This document shows positions 1-8,452 of a stretch of DNA of 64,000 nt, one piece after another; position 1 is the first letter of the stretch, and each line of letters opens with the position of its first letter. A model generated the notes under the pieces. The model saw only the letters and a list, made by a program, of their open reading frames with translations, was not told where the DNA came from and did no database searches. Source of the DNA: Chengkuizengella sediminis (GTDB lineage Bacteria > Bacillota > Bacilli > Paenibacillales > KCTC-33759); the NCBI RefSeq assembly GCF_010078385.1, contig NZ_SIJC01000002.1, forward strand, positions 248,001-312,000, in the 5' to 3' direction. Made by a program: the position numbers and the translations under genes.

Positions 1-345
1 GAAGAGGATCATTTAAGCGCTGAAGATGTATATATGCTCGTAAAGGATAAGGCCCCCGAAATTGGTCTTGCTACTGTTTATCGCACACTGGAGCTTCTGA
101 ATGAACTACATGTAGTTGAGAAAATGAATTTTGGTGACGGAGTTGCACGATATGATTTAAGAAATAATGATAAAAATCACCATCATCATCACCTCATATG
201 TGTTCAATGTGGAGCAGTAGATGAAATTATGGAAGATTGGTTAGGTCCTTTAGAGGAAAGACTTGCTAAAGAGTATAACTTTAGAGTTATTGATCATCGC
301 TTGGATTTTCAAGGTATCTGCCATCGCTGTAATGAAAAACAATAA
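1..345 (+). CDS. fur: Fur-family metal-dependent repressor, 3' part
   Basis: The reading frame is open from the first base, so the N-terminus lies outside the window. The visible 114 residues hold the end of the winged-helix DNA-binding part (GLATVYRTLELL, the recognition helix typical of the family) and the metal-binding dimerisation part: a His-rich stretch (HHHHHLICVQCG) and the closing Cys pair (CHRC). These are the structural zinc and regulatory metal ligands of Fur/Zur/PerR proteins. Fur itself represses iron uptake genes when loaded with ferrous iron. The position near a YqkK-like gene and upstream of deoB-pnp-dacF matches the fur neighbourhood of Bacillus subtilis, which favours Fur over Zur or PerR. 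The metal specificity is inferred. Confidence 0.85.
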   Translation, partial: EEDHLSAEDVYMLVKDKAPEIGLATVYRTLELLNELHVVEKMNFGDGVARYDLRNNDKNHHHHHLICVQCGAVDEIMEDWLGPLEERLAKEYNFRVIDHRLDFQGICHRCNEKQ

Positions 346-371
346 TAACATATTACATACAACCCGCTCTC

Positions 372-415
372 AATACTCGTAGATAATCAGTGATGGGGGT
401 ATTTTTGTTTTTTTT
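372..415 (+). terminator. Possible terminator after fur
   Basis: A weak inverted repeat (AATACTC at 372-378 with GGGTATT at 397-403, including G-T pairs) runs into a very T-rich stretch. The long loop makes the stem weak. The T-run and the position between fur and ald are the main support. Confidence 0.35.
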
Positions 416-500
416 GGAAATCCTATTTCATAGTTATTATTTATTTAAATTGTTACAAAATATATCATAGTTAATTTTATCTTAAGGAGAGTGTATTGAA

Positions 501-1616
501 GTGATCATCGGAGTACCGAAAGAAGTAAAAGTGAATGAAAATCGTGTGTCTTTAACACCTGCAGGCGCAGGAATGCTGACAAAATCAGGTCATCAAGTCA
601 TCTTGGAAAAAGGAGCTGGAGAAAATAGCGGTTTCTTAGATGAAGATTATATCCAAGAAGGGGTTAATATTTTATCTACAGCTTCTGAAGTATGGTCTAG
701 CGCAGAAATGATTATCAAAGTAAAAGAACCTCTTCCCTCAGAATATGAATTATTTCAAGAAAATCAAATTGTTTTTACATATTTACATCTAGCAGCTGCT
801 GGAGATTTAACAGATCATTTATTACAAAAAAACGTAACTGCAGTCGCTTATGAGACCATTCAATTGCCTACAGGTGAATTACCTCTATTAACTCCAATGA
901 GTGAAGTAGCTGGGAGAATGTCAGTTCAAGTAGGGGCGCAGTTCTTAGAAAATTATTATGGTGGACGAGGTGTGCTTTTAGGTGGTGTACCGGGAGTACC
1001 ACCAGGTGATGTATGTATTATTGGTGGTGGTGTAGTTGGAACGAATGCAGCCAAAATGGCATTGGGTATGGGGGCAAGCGTAGTCATCGTGGAAAAAAGT
1101 GCACAACGTATGAGGCAGTTAGATGATTTATTTAATGGAAGAGTTCGTACTTTAATGTCCAATCCATACAATATTTCAAGTGCTGTACAAAAAGCAGATT
1201 TACTAATCGGCGCAGTATTAATACCAGGGGCACGTGCACCAAAATTAGTAACAGAAGATATGGTAAAACAAATGAAAAATGGTGCAGTTGTCGTAGATGT
1301 CGCAGTAGATCAGGGTGGAACGATTGAGACGATTGATCGAGTGACTTCTCATAGTGATCCAACTTATGAAAAATATGGGGTTATTCATTACGCTGTTGCC
1401 AATATGCCTGGTGCCGTACCAAGAACATCAACTTATGCTTTAACCAATGTGACAATGCCATACGTTATGGAACTAGCAAATAAAGGTTTTGATCAAGCGA
1501 TTAAAGAAAACCAACCATTAAAATTAGGTGTGAACACTTATAAAGGAAAATTAACGTATAAAGCAGTTGCCGATGCTGTTGATCAACCTTTCACTCCATT
1601 AGATGAAATTCTATAA
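501..1616 (+). CDS. ald: Alanine dehydrogenase
   Basis: NAD-dependent L-alanine dehydrogenase, interconverting L-alanine with pyruvate and ammonia in the cytosol. In spore formers it supports growth on alanine and normal sporulation. At 371 residues it has family length. The N-terminus [20 protein letters not shown] is the conserved substrate-binding start. [11 protein letters not shown] and YLHLAA carry the catalytic Lys and His, and [20 protein letters not shown] is the Rossmann NAD-binding loop. The start is a GTG preceded by AAGGAGA at 484-490. It stands alone and is closed by a hairpin terminator. Confidence 0.96.
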   Translation: MIIGVPKEVKVNENRVSLTPAGAGMLTKSGHQVILEKGAGENSGFLDEDYIQEGVNILSTASEVWSSAEMIIKVKEPLPSEYELFQENQIVFTYLHLAAAGDLTDHLLQKNVTAVAYETIQLPTGELPLLTPMSEVAGRMSVQVGAQFLENYYGGRGVLLGGVPGVPPGDVCIIGGGVVGTNAAKMALGMGASVVIVEKSAQRMRQLDDLFNGRVRTLMSNPYNISSAVQKADLLIGAVLIPGARAPKLVTEDMVKQMKNGAVVVDVAVDQGGTIETIDRVTSHSDPTYEKYGVIHYAVANMPGAVPRTSTYALTNVTMPYVMELANKGFDQAIKENQPLKLGVNTYKGKLTYKAVADAVDQPFTPLDEIL

Positions 1617-1632
1617 TTCAATTTATTTATAT

Positions 1633-1668
1633 AAACACCCCACTTCCTAATTGAAGTGGGTGTTTTAT
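1633..1668 (+). terminator. Rho-independent terminator after ald
   Basis: AAACACCCCACTTC (1633-1646) pairs with GAAGTGGGTGTTT (1653-1665) with one bulged C, a 6-nt loop and a T-rich tail. Confidence 0.85.
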
Positions 1669-1768
1669 ATATTTTTTAGTAAGATGGGTAAAACTGTAGA
1701 TTTTATGTCGAAATATGTATAACATTATATTATAGATTTTCTCAATAAGTAGAAAAGGAGATATAGGA

Positions 1769-2545
1769 ATGAACGAAGCTCTAAAAAGAAATTTAGATGA
1801 TATCGAAACTGCTCAGGAGACTATGAGGGAACAGAAGGATCTTGTTCAAGGTTTAGTAGATCATTCGAATGATGTTGCTGTCCATGCTTCGGATGTAATG
1901 GAAAAGGTAGGAAACATTAAATTATTGTCTTCTCATGCAGTTAATTTATCACGAGAAGGGGAACAGCAAATCGAACAAACGGTAGCTCAAATGGAACAAA
2001 TTAATCAACGAACAGAAGATATTGCTAAAAAAATGAATACTTTAACAGATCTTTCTACAGATATATTACAAGTGGTTGATGTATTACAGCAAATTGCTTC
2101 TCAGACAAAGTTATTATCGTTAAATGCAGCGATCGAAGCTGCACGTGCTGGAGATCATGGCAGAGGTTTTGGTGTGGTTGCTTCTGAAGTTCGAAAACTA
2201 GCAGAAAGTAGTGAGAAATCCTCCAAAGAAGTTGAAAGTATAATCAGTCAAATTACAAGAGAAATCAATGATCTAGTTAAAGATACTAATAATAGTGAGA
2301 AAGATACGGAGAAGGGTAAAACAGATGTTGAAAATGCAAAACAAAAATTCCTAATGATTCAATCCGCAGTTGATACGTTAAGCAAAGATAACGAGGAAGT
2401 ATTTTCGAAAGCTACAACGATGAATGAAATTAGTGTAACCATTAGTGATTTAAGCAAACCTATCGCTTACAACCGTGAACGGATATCTCAAGGAGTAGAA
2501 GCAGCTGTGAATATCTCTGAAATATGTGAAGTGAAAAATACTTAA
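1769..2545 (+). CDS. Soluble methyl-accepting chemotaxis-type signalling protein
   Basis: A 258-residue protein made almost entirely of coiled-coil helices. The central segment [20 protein letters not shown] followed by [18 protein letters not shown] is the highly conserved hairpin tip of chemoreceptors that contacts CheA and CheW. There is no transmembrane segment, no HAMP and no recognisable sensor domain, so this is a short cytoplasmic receptor-like protein, comparable to the small soluble MCP-like proteins of Bacillus. The ligand is unknown. AAAGGAG at 1752-1758 supports the start. It ends 5 nt before the next gene and may be co-transcribed with it. Confidence 0.85.
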   Translation: MNEALKRNLDDIETAQETMREQKDLVQGLVDHSNDVAVHASDVMEKVGNIKLLSSHAVNLSREGEQQIEQTVAQMEQINQRTEDIAKKMNTLTDLSTDILQVVDVLQQIASQTKLLSLNAAIEAARAGDHGRGFGVVASEVRKLAESSEKSSKEVESIISQITREINDLVKDTNNSEKDTEKGKTDVENAKQKFLMIQSAVDTLSKDNEEVFSKATTMNEISVTISDLSKPIAYNRERISQGVEAAVNISEICEVKNT

Positions 2546-2550
2546 TCTAC

Positions 2551-3648
2551 ATGTTTATATTACATAATTTAACTATTATAAGTTTATTATTCATAGGTTT
2601 ATTTATAGAAAAGCGCTGGAAACTATCAAAATATTATATATCACCAGCATTAGCAGGTGGCATGATTGCAATGATTGTTAGCGGAATTCTTTATTATTTT
2701 TATTCCTATACGTTCATACCTAATGAATGGGTAGTTTGTTTTTTTGTCACAGCATTTTTATTTTCTATTGGAATGAAAATGGGCTTAACTTATCAAAAAA
2801 AACACATCAAACATTTATTTTATTTATTTGGTTTTTCTACTTTTATTCTTGCAATTATTGAATTGATAGCTATGATTTTGTTTAAAAATAACTCGTTTTT
2901 ATTACAAGTTTATAATTCACAAACTTTCTCTTGGAATGAAGAATGGATCTTCCGAATTCAAAATTGGTTTTCGGGCAGTTTAGTATTTCAATTTCATTTT
3001 TCATTAATCATAGTGTTTATATTGACACCTGTGGTCATTCGATTGATGCGCAACTTTCAATTCTCAGAAATGAAACCTTATAAAACGAAAGATTTTCATT
3101 CTTGGAAATTGAATGCGGTTATGATTTTATTTTTAGTAACGATTTTTGCTTTGTTTTTAAAAAATATGTATTTAGATGAGACTTTATTTATTTTTGATTT
3201 TGTGATATCCATGGTTATAGGTTTTGTATTGGGAAGGAGATTAAAAACTAGGGATTCTTCTCAGGTTGATCAGTGGATATCTAGTGTTTTAAGTGCAGGA
3301 ACTTTATCACTCTATGGTTTTATTATTTCTATGATATTTATTTCTTCAGTTCATGTATGGACAGGCTGGTCCTGGAATATAGTAGGATTGTATAGTATTA
3401 AACTTATTTTATTTACTTTGCTTTGGATCTGGGTATCAAGAAGGTGGGTAAAAAACCATCAAAAGTTAGTATTGATTAGTGCTTGTTGGGCATTCACATT
3501 AAGTGCTCCTGTGACCTGTATGAATGCAATGCATAGTGTCGTTCGCAGACATGGACCAGCAGATCAAGTTTTATTACTTATCCCGCCTGTTATACTTTGG
3601 TTAATAAATTACCCGCATTATTGGTTGTTAGCGTTTTTGTATAATTAA
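2551..3648 (+). CDS. Polytopic membrane protein resembling Na+/glutamate symporters (GltS-like)
   Basis: A 365-residue protein with about ten hydrophobic segments. Two stretches recall the glutamate:Na+ symporter (ESS/GltS) family: KYYISPALAGGMIAMIVSG near the N-terminus, like the IPAPVVGGL segment, and a C-terminal block APVTCMNAMHSVVRRHGPAD followed by a hydrophobic helix, like the ATP-A-NM-x-V-x-x-GPS segment of GltS. Much of the rest is divergent, so the substrate is not predicted. No Shine-Dalgarno sequence is visible before the ATG, which lies only 5 nt after the chemotaxis-like gene, so translational coupling is plausible. Confidence 0.55.
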   Translation: MFILHNLTIISLLFIGLFIEKRWKLSKYYISPALAGGMIAMIVSGILYYFYSYTFIPNEWVVCFFVTAFLFSIGMKMGLTYQKKHIKHLFYLFGFSTFILAIIELIAMILFKNNSFLLQVYNSQTFSWNEEWIFRIQNWFSGSLVFQFHFSLIIVFILTPVVIRLMRNFQFSEMKPYKTKDFHSWKLNAVMILFLVTIFALFLKNMYLDETLFIFDFVISMVIGFVLGRRLKTRDSSQVDQWISSVLSAGTLSLYGFIISMIFISSVHVWTGWSWNIVGLYSIKLILFTLLWIWVSRRWVKNHQKLVLISACWAFTLSAPVTCMNAMHSVVRRHGPADQVLLLIPPVILWLINYPHYWLLAFLYN

Positions 3649-3841
3649 AATAAAAAGAACCAACATTTTCTTTTTGAATGTGTTGGTTCTTGTGTTTATT
3701 TCGATATAAGTAATCTTTTTTTGTTTTCGTTTTTCTTGTATGCATGTCAATTAGTGCAAAGGGGCTTCTGTTTTCCAATGGATTTCTTCTTCCTTCTCGT
3801 TCCAGTCTTTCTCTGAACTTTTTAGCTTTTGATTTCGCCAA
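3590..3841 (-). CDS. Small basic YqkK-like protein
   Basis: An 83-residue, Lys/Arg-rich soluble protein of unknown function. It has the conserved-looking core AKSKAKKFRERLEREGRRNP, then NRSPFALIDMHTRKTKTKKD and YLYRNKHKNQ. A small protein of this type (YqkK) sits next to fur in Bacillus subtilis, so position and composition both support the call; the name stays tentative. A TTG start at 3841 is preferred over the GTG at 3850 because the AAAGGAG sequence is then spaced about 8 nt away. The 3' end is odd: it runs through a hairpin terminator and overlaps the end of the convergent GltS-like gene by about 59 nt. Confidence 0.7.
   Translation of the reverse strand: MAKSKAKKFRERLEREGRRNPLENRSPFALIDMHTRKTKTKKDYLYRNKHKNQHIQKENVGSFYFNYTKTLTTNNAGNLLTKV
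3655..3691. terminator. Bidirectional hairpin terminator inside a coding end
   Basis: AAGAACCAACA (3655-3665) is fully complementary to TGTTGGTTCTT (3681-3691), with a T-rich loop and T/A-rich flanks. It follows the GltS-like stop codon, but on the minus strand it lies inside the last codons of the YqkK-like gene. Confidence 0.75.
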
Positions 3842-3863
3842 AATGATCACTCCTTTTATTTAA

Positions 3864-4070
3864 TTACAAATCTAGTATTCGATCTTGACGTTCTTGTCCG
3901 TCCTTGATATCTTTCACGTCTGTTTTTATTTCTTTTATTTCTTCTTTTATATTTTCTAACTCTTCATCCATTTTGTTTTCATGAGTATTTAATCTTGCAT
4001 TTGTATCTCCAACCATTTTAATCAAGGTACCTAGCATTTCTTCCATACGATTAAGCTGATTTTTATCCAA
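3864..4070 (-). CDS. Small coiled-coil protein
   Basis: A 68-residue, highly charged protein predicted to be one long amphipathic coiled coil (heptads run from LNRMEEMLGTL to the C-terminal RQDRILDL). It has no signal peptide or membrane segment. The TTG start at 4070 is preceded by AAAGGGTGAT at suitable distance, which argues for a real gene despite its size. It lies just upstream of, and on the same strand as, the YqkK-like gene. Function unknown; similar short coiled-coil proteins are common in Bacillales and in phages. Confidence 0.6.
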   Translation of the reverse strand: MDKNQLNRMEEMLGTLIKMVGDTNARLNTHENKMDEELENIKEEIKEIKTDVKDIKDGQERQDRILDL

Positions 4071-4085
4071 GAGATCACCCTTTAA

Positions 4086-4512
4086 ATAAATTTGAAATAT
4101 TGTATTCTTCTATTTTATTATAACATATGAAAAAAACAAAATGGAAACATTAGTTCGTATTTTAAAAGTGTCTCTACAATTTCTGTATGTTTAAAATAAG
4201 TCTGTCATTTATCTGCATAGCTATATCTAATGATTTTATCACATCATTTATACTTAGTTTAATAGATTTGATATTCTTCTCACAATCTATGACATGTTTG
4301 ATAGTTTCCTTATAACAGTTTATTGATATATTTGTATTTCTTCTTTATTATTATTTTATGCAATTATTTCACTATGATTTTCATAACTGTATCATTGAAC
4401 TCAAACATTCCTTTTTCAAAAAACCTTCATAAGAAACAGTAAATGGATGAGTGCTTGGTATCATAGAAAGTATATGAATATGCTTGTCAAGATGTAATAA
4501 ATAAAAATGTTT
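4086..4512. other. Gene-free stretch
   Basis: About 430 nt of very AT-rich sequence between the divergently placed coiled-coil gene and the Nudix pseudogene. I see no reading frame with a ribosome binding site, no stable hairpin and no repeat here. It presumably carries the promoters of both neighbours. Confidence 0.5.
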
Positions 4513-4523
4513 GGAGGATTACA

Positions 4524-4982
4524 ATGAACTACATACAATGGATAAGAAGTAAGGTAGGTCATGATCCCATTTTTCTGAATTTTGCTGGGGGATGTATAGT
4601 TAATTCATTTGGTGAAGTATTATTACAGAAAAGGGGAGATAAAAACATTTGGGGTTTTCCAGGAGGCGCACTTGAACTGGGTGAATCGGCAGAAGAAGCA
4701 ACAGTTAGATAAATAGAAGAAGAAACCGGACTTAAAGTACAGGTTGAAGAGTTGATAGGTATATATACAAAATATAACGATCAATATCCAAGTGGAGACA
4801 AAACACAGTCAATTCTCTTTTTCTTTAAATGTTCAATCATCGGAGGAGAACTTCAGGTTGATAACGACGAGACACTAGAGCTTAAATATATTAACCCAAA
4901 AGAAGCACCTTCATTAGTAAATAAGCAACATGAAGATTGTTTAAAGGACTATATTTATGGAAAGAGAGCAGTAATAAGATAA
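4524..4982 (+). pseudogene. Nudix hydrolase with one in-frame stop in the catalytic motif
   Basis: A 152-codon Nudix hydrolase frame (removal of nucleoside diphosphates linked to another moiety) with GGAGG at 4513-4517 before the ATG. The frame is intact except for TAA at 4710-4712. The Nudix box G-x5-E-x7-R-E-U-x-E-E-x-G-U reads GALELGESAEEATVR, stop, IEEETGL. The stop sits exactly where the first Glu of REUxEE is expected, so a GAA to TAA change is the simplest explanation. Both halves stay in one frame and otherwise look like a normal protein, so the lesion is recent or could be a sequencing error. A product ending at the stop would be 62 residues and inactive. Confidence 0.85.
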
Positions 4983-5023
4983 TAAAAAACTTGAAATCTA
5001 ATGAATCATTATTTATAATAAGT

Positions 5024-5052
5024 TTGTTGATGTAATCGATTACATGTAATTT
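5024..5052 (+). promoter_or_regulatory. Promoter of the LacI-family gene with a palindromic operator in its spacer
   Basis: ATGTAATCGATTACAT (5030-5045) is a perfect 16-bp palindrome with the central CG typical of LacI-family operators. It lies between a -35-like TTGTTG (5024-5029) and a -10-like TAATTT (5047-5052), 17 bp apart. A repressor bound here would block RNA polymerase, which points to autoregulation by the gene that follows. A related site lies before the enzyme gene at 6155. Confidence 0.7.
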
Positions 5053-5115
5053 AATAATGTTTCTAAGTCTCAAATATAAGGAATTAAAGTTCACTTTTTT
5101 AGGAGTTAAGAAAAT

Positions 5116-6120
5116 ATGACAAAAATGTCCGATGTCGCTAAACTTGCTAAAGTTTCAACAGCTACAGTTTCCAGAGTATTGCAAAAACCAGAAACAGTTA
5201 AAGAAGAAACGAAACAAAAAGTATTAGAAGTAATCAGAGAATTGGATTATCAACCAAATATGTTAGCAAGAAATTTTAGACGTCTGGAAACGAAAACGAT
5301 TCTAGTTGTCATGCCTAGCATTTTAAACAATGTATTTTCACAAATTATAGTTGGTATTGATTACGAAGCAACAAAAAATGGATATCAAGTTATATTAGGA
5401 AATACGATGCAAGATGAACAAAGGGCACACAGTTTGATAAAACACCTGAAACAAAAACAGGTAGATGGTATGATTTTATTGACGGCAAGACTAGACTTTA
5501 AGGAACTTGTAAAACTTGCAGAAGAATATTCAGTGGTGTTAGTTTCTGATTATTTAGAGAATAACAAAGTTGTCCCAACTGTTGGAATTGACAATATGAA
5601 GGAAAGTTATCGTATCACTGAACACTTAATTAAATTAGGTCATACAAAAATAGCCCATATATCAGGGCTGCTTGATATGTCCATCAGCAGAGACCGATTA
5701 AGTGGTTATCAAAAAGCTTTAATGGATCATGACCTTCCTATCGAATTTGATTATTTAACAAAGGGTGATTATTCATTCCAGTCTGGTTACGACAATATGT
5801 TAAGCTTATTGGAATTAAAATATCCTCCAACGGCAGTTGTTGCAGCAAGTGATCGAATGGCAATGGGGGCTATTAAAGCAGCTAAGGAAAAAGGTGTTCT
5901 AGTTCCTAACAATTTAGCAGTTGTTGGTTTTGATGATATAGAGTTTTCCAAACTATTTGAACCAGCATTAACGACGGTAGCACAACCTTTTTTTGAAATG
6001 GGAAAAACAGCTATGAGTCTACTACAACAACAAATTGCAGGTGAACAGATTAAAAACAACCTCGTTTTATTAAAAAGTGAGTTAAAGATAAGGGAGTCAT
6101 GTGGATTTAACTTAAAGTAG
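5116..6120 (+). CDS. LacI-family transcriptional regulator
   Basis: 334 residues with the classical LacI/CcpA layout. An N-terminal helix-turn-helix and hinge helix (MTKMSDVAKLAKVSTATVSR, then YQPNMLARNF) are followed by a periplasmic-binding-protein-like effector domain ending in VVGFDDIEFSKLFEPALTTV. It likely senses a sugar acid or related compound and represses itself and the downstream mannonate-dehydratase-family gene, since both upstream regions carry a TGNAATCGATTNCA palindrome. The ATG is preceded by AGGAG. CcpA itself is unlikely given the local, pathway-type context. Confidence 0.9.
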   Translation: MTKMSDVAKLAKVSTATVSRVLQKPETVKEETKQKVLEVIRELDYQPNMLARNFRRLETKTILVVMPSILNNVFSQIIVGIDYEATKNGYQVILGNTMQDEQRAHSLIKHLKQKQVDGMILLTARLDFKELVKLAEEYSVVLVSDYLENNKVVPTVGIDNMKESYRITEHLIKLGHTKIAHISGLLDMSISRDRLSGYQKALMDHDLPIEFDYLTKGDYSFQSGYDNMLSLLELKYPPTAVVAASDRMAMGAIKAAKEKGVLVPNNLAVVGFDDIEFSKLFEPALTTVAQPFFEMGKTAMSLLQQQIAGEQIKNNLVLLKSELKIRESCGFNLK

Positions 6121-6139
6121 AAATTATACGAGAATTGGA

Positions 6140-6178
6140 TATACTTTTACAAAATGAAATCGATTCCACAAAAGTATA
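6140..6178 (+). promoter_or_regulatory. LacI-type operator before the ManD/RspA-like gene
   Basis: TGAAATCGATTCCA (6155-6168) matches the operator core at 5031-5044 at 12 of 14 positions, including the whole AATCGATT centre. It is framed by a 9-bp inverted repeat, TATACTTTT (6140-6148) and AAAAGTATA (6170-6178). This arrangement suggests control of the following enzyme gene by the LacI-family protein. Confidence 0.65.
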
Positions 6179-6281
6179 AAAAAATATGATATTGGACATT
6201 TTGTAACTGTACATAAGGACAACACAAAGAACTATTTAAACATATTTTAATCAAAACAAAAAAGTGAGGAATTAATACCTA

Positions 6282-7478
6282 ATGATTACAATCAGAGATG
6301 TAAAAACGATACTAACAGCACCTGAAGGAATTAATCTTGTCATAGTAAAAATTGAAACTTCTGAGCCAGGTTTATATGGTTTAGGGTGTGCTACATTTAC
6401 GCAAAGATATTTAACGGTACACAGTGCCATTGAGGAATATTTAAAACCTTTCTTAATCGGAAAAGACGTTCAACGTATAGAGGACATTTGGCAGACATCC
6501 ATGGTAAGTGGATATTGGAGAAACGGACCTGTTCTAAATAATGCAATATCTGGGGTAGATATGGCGCTTTGGGACATCAAAGGGAAACTTGCAAATATGC
6601 CATTGTATCAATTATTAGGTGGTAAGTGTCGAGAAGCTGCCCCTGTGTATATTCATGCAGATGGGAGAACAAAAGAAGAAGTAAGGGAAAATGTTCGTTC
6701 ATACATGGAAGAAGGATATCGTTATATTCGATGTCAGATGGGTTTGTATGGTGGAAAAGAGCAGAAAATGATTAAGCCAGATAATGCACTCGATGGAGCT
6801 TATTATGACCCGAAGGTTTACATGAGGGATGTAATCAGTTTATTTGATTATTTAAGATCTATTCTCGGTTCAGAGATTGAGTTATTGCACGATGTTCATG
6901 AACGTTTAGCTCCCATTGATGCGGTTAGATTTGCAAAACTACTAGAACCATATAACTTATTTTTCTTAGAAGATGCTTTACCACCTGAACAGATTGAATG
7001 GTTTAAAACGATTCGTCAGCACAGTACAACACCTATTGCTATGGGTGAACTATTTAATAATCCGAATGAGTATATTCCTTTAATTAAAGATCGTTTAATT
7101 GATTTTATTCGAATTCATGTGAGTCAAATAGGCGGAATCACACCAGCAAAAAAATTAATATCATTATGTGAGTCGTTTGGGATAAGGACGGCTTGGCATG
7201 GACCAGGTGACCTTTCTCCTGTTGGACATGCTGCAAATGTACATCTTGATATAAGTAGTATTAATTTTGGGATACAAGAAATGAACAAATTTAATGATGC
7301 CATCCAAGAGGTATTCCCAGGTACTCCTAAGGTTATAAATGGATACGTATATCCGAATGAAAAACCTGGTATAGGTGTAGATATCGATGAGGAACTAGCG
7401 AAAAAATATCCATGTACAAATGAGCTGCCAACTTGGACATTAGCTAGATTGCCAGATGGGACTTCTTCTCGTCCTTAA
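6282..7478 (+). CDS. Enolase-superfamily dehydratase, mannonate dehydratase/RspA type
   Basis: A 398-residue member of the mandelate racemase/muconate lactonizing enzyme group, closest by eye to D-mannonate dehydratase ManD and starvation-sensing protein RspA. These enzymes dehydrate acid sugars to 2-keto-3-deoxy acids using a magnesium ion. Visible signatures: the N-terminal capping domain up to LYQLLGGKCR, the Asp and His pair in LLHDVHER, metal Glu residues in FFLEDALPPE and AMGELFNNP, then HVSQIGGITPAKKL and TAWHGPGDLSPVGHAANVHL. No sugar transporter, kinase or aldolase gene is adjacent, so the substrate is open; several ManD-like proteins have low or no activity on mannonate. Probable regulator: the LacI protein upstream. 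Confidence 0.85.
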   Translation: MITIRDVKTILTAPEGINLVIVKIETSEPGLYGLGCATFTQRYLTVHSAIEEYLKPFLIGKDVQRIEDIWQTSMVSGYWRNGPVLNNAISGVDMALWDIKGKLANMPLYQLLGGKCREAAPVYIHADGRTKEEVRENVRSYMEEGYRYIRCQMGLYGGKEQKMIKPDNALDGAYYDPKVYMRDVISLFDYLRSILGSEIELLHDVHERLAPIDAVRFAKLLEPYNLFFLEDALPPEQIEWFKTIRQHSTTPIAMGELFNNPNEYIPLIKDRLIDFIRIHVSQIGGITPAKKLISLCESFGIRTAWHGPGDLSPVGHAANVHLDISSINFGIQEMNKFNDAIQEVFPGTPKVINGYVYPNEKPGIGVDIDEELAKKYPCTNELPTWTLARLPDGTSSRP

Positions 7479-7512
7479 TCTAACTTTCCTTAGAACTAAA
7501 TAAAGCCTCAGA

Positions 7513-7557
7513 GGGTAGAGATAGTATATAAACAACAGCATATCTCTACTCTTTTTT
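7513..7557 (+). terminator. Terminator after the dehydratase gene
   Basis: GTAGAGATA (7515-7523) pairs with TATCTCTAC (7541-7549) across a 17-nt loop, followed by TCTTTTTT. Confidence 0.7.
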
Positions 7558-7747
7558 ATGGTACACAAATTGTTAGAACTTGAGGAGTAACTCAGTTATT
7601 TATTATGGTCATAAATGCGTTATAATGGACAAAATAGATGATTTTTTATTGAAGCAGAATATTGGAGAAAAAATAGTAAACCTGAGGGTGTTCATAAAAA
7701 TGGGTGTTTCGTATTCTGTCTATATTGAAAAAAATAGGAGTAATGTT

Positions 7748-8452
7748 ATGGATTATACGATTTTAGTTGCTGATGATGAAACAAATATAACTGATGTTTG
7801 TTCTAGATATTTAGAAAGAGAAGGCTACCACGTAATTACTGTTAATGATGGAGATGCTGCCCTTGAAAAGTGGAAAAAAATATCCCTTGATCTGATTATA
7901 CTTGATTTAATGATGCCAGGAAAAAATGGATGGCAGGTATGTGAAGAAATTAGAAATCAGGATGATATTCCGATTATCATGTTAACTGCTAGAGCTGAAG
8001 AAATGGATCGAGTAATGGGGCTTACAATGGGGGCGGATGATTATTTAACAAAACCGTTTAGTCCTAGGGAATTAGTACTAAGGGTAAAAGGGATTTTACG
8101 TAGACAGCAGCGTGTAGTAACTCAAACTTCATCCGAGCCTGACTTGATTCAATTTTCAGGATTAGAAATTGATGTGAAAAAAAGAAGTGTAATGGTCGAC
8201 GGTAAAGCGATCGAATTAACATTAAAAGAGTTTGAAGTTTTACTGTTATTGTCCAGTCATCCTAATCAAGTCTTTTCAAGGGATCAACTATTGAATAAAG
8301 TATGGGAAAGTGATTATGTTGGAGACATGAACACAGTTACGGTACATGTACGAAGATTAAGGGAAAAGATAGAGCCTGACGCTTCAAAACCAAAGTATAT
8401 AAAAACGGTATGGGGTATTGGATATAAACTTGAAGGAAGTACTGAGTCATGA
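7748..8452 (+). CDS. OmpR-family response regulator
   Basis: 234 residues. The receiver domain has acidic residues in LVADDE, the phospho-acceptor Asp53 in IILDLMMPG, and the TAR and KPFSPREL motifs. It is followed by an OmpR/PhoB winged helix (LTLKEFEVLLLLSSHPNQVF to KYIKTVWGIGYKLE). The frame is open upstream to 7580, but the ATG at 7748 is preferred: AGGAG lies at 7736-7740 and the receiver fold starts right there. Its stop overlaps the start of the kinase gene (ATGA), so the two are translated together. Targets are not evident from the neighbourhood. Confidence 0.93.
   Translation: MDYTILVADDETNITDVCSRYLEREGYHVITVNDGDAALEKWKKISLDLIILDLMMPGKNGWQVCEEIRNQDDIPIIMLTARAEEMDRVMGLTMGADDYLTKPFSPRELVLRVKGILRRQQRVVTQTSSEPDLIQFSGLEIDVKKRSVMVDGKAIELTLKEFEVLLLLSSHPNQVFSRDQLLNKVWESDYVGDMNTVTVHVRRLREKIEPDASKPKYIKTVWGIGYKLEGSTES

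Noticed and set aside
7580-7747. N-terminal extension of the response regulator from the upstream in-frame start
   Set aside because: No ribosome binding site, not family-like, and a good AGGAG lies before the ATG at 7748.
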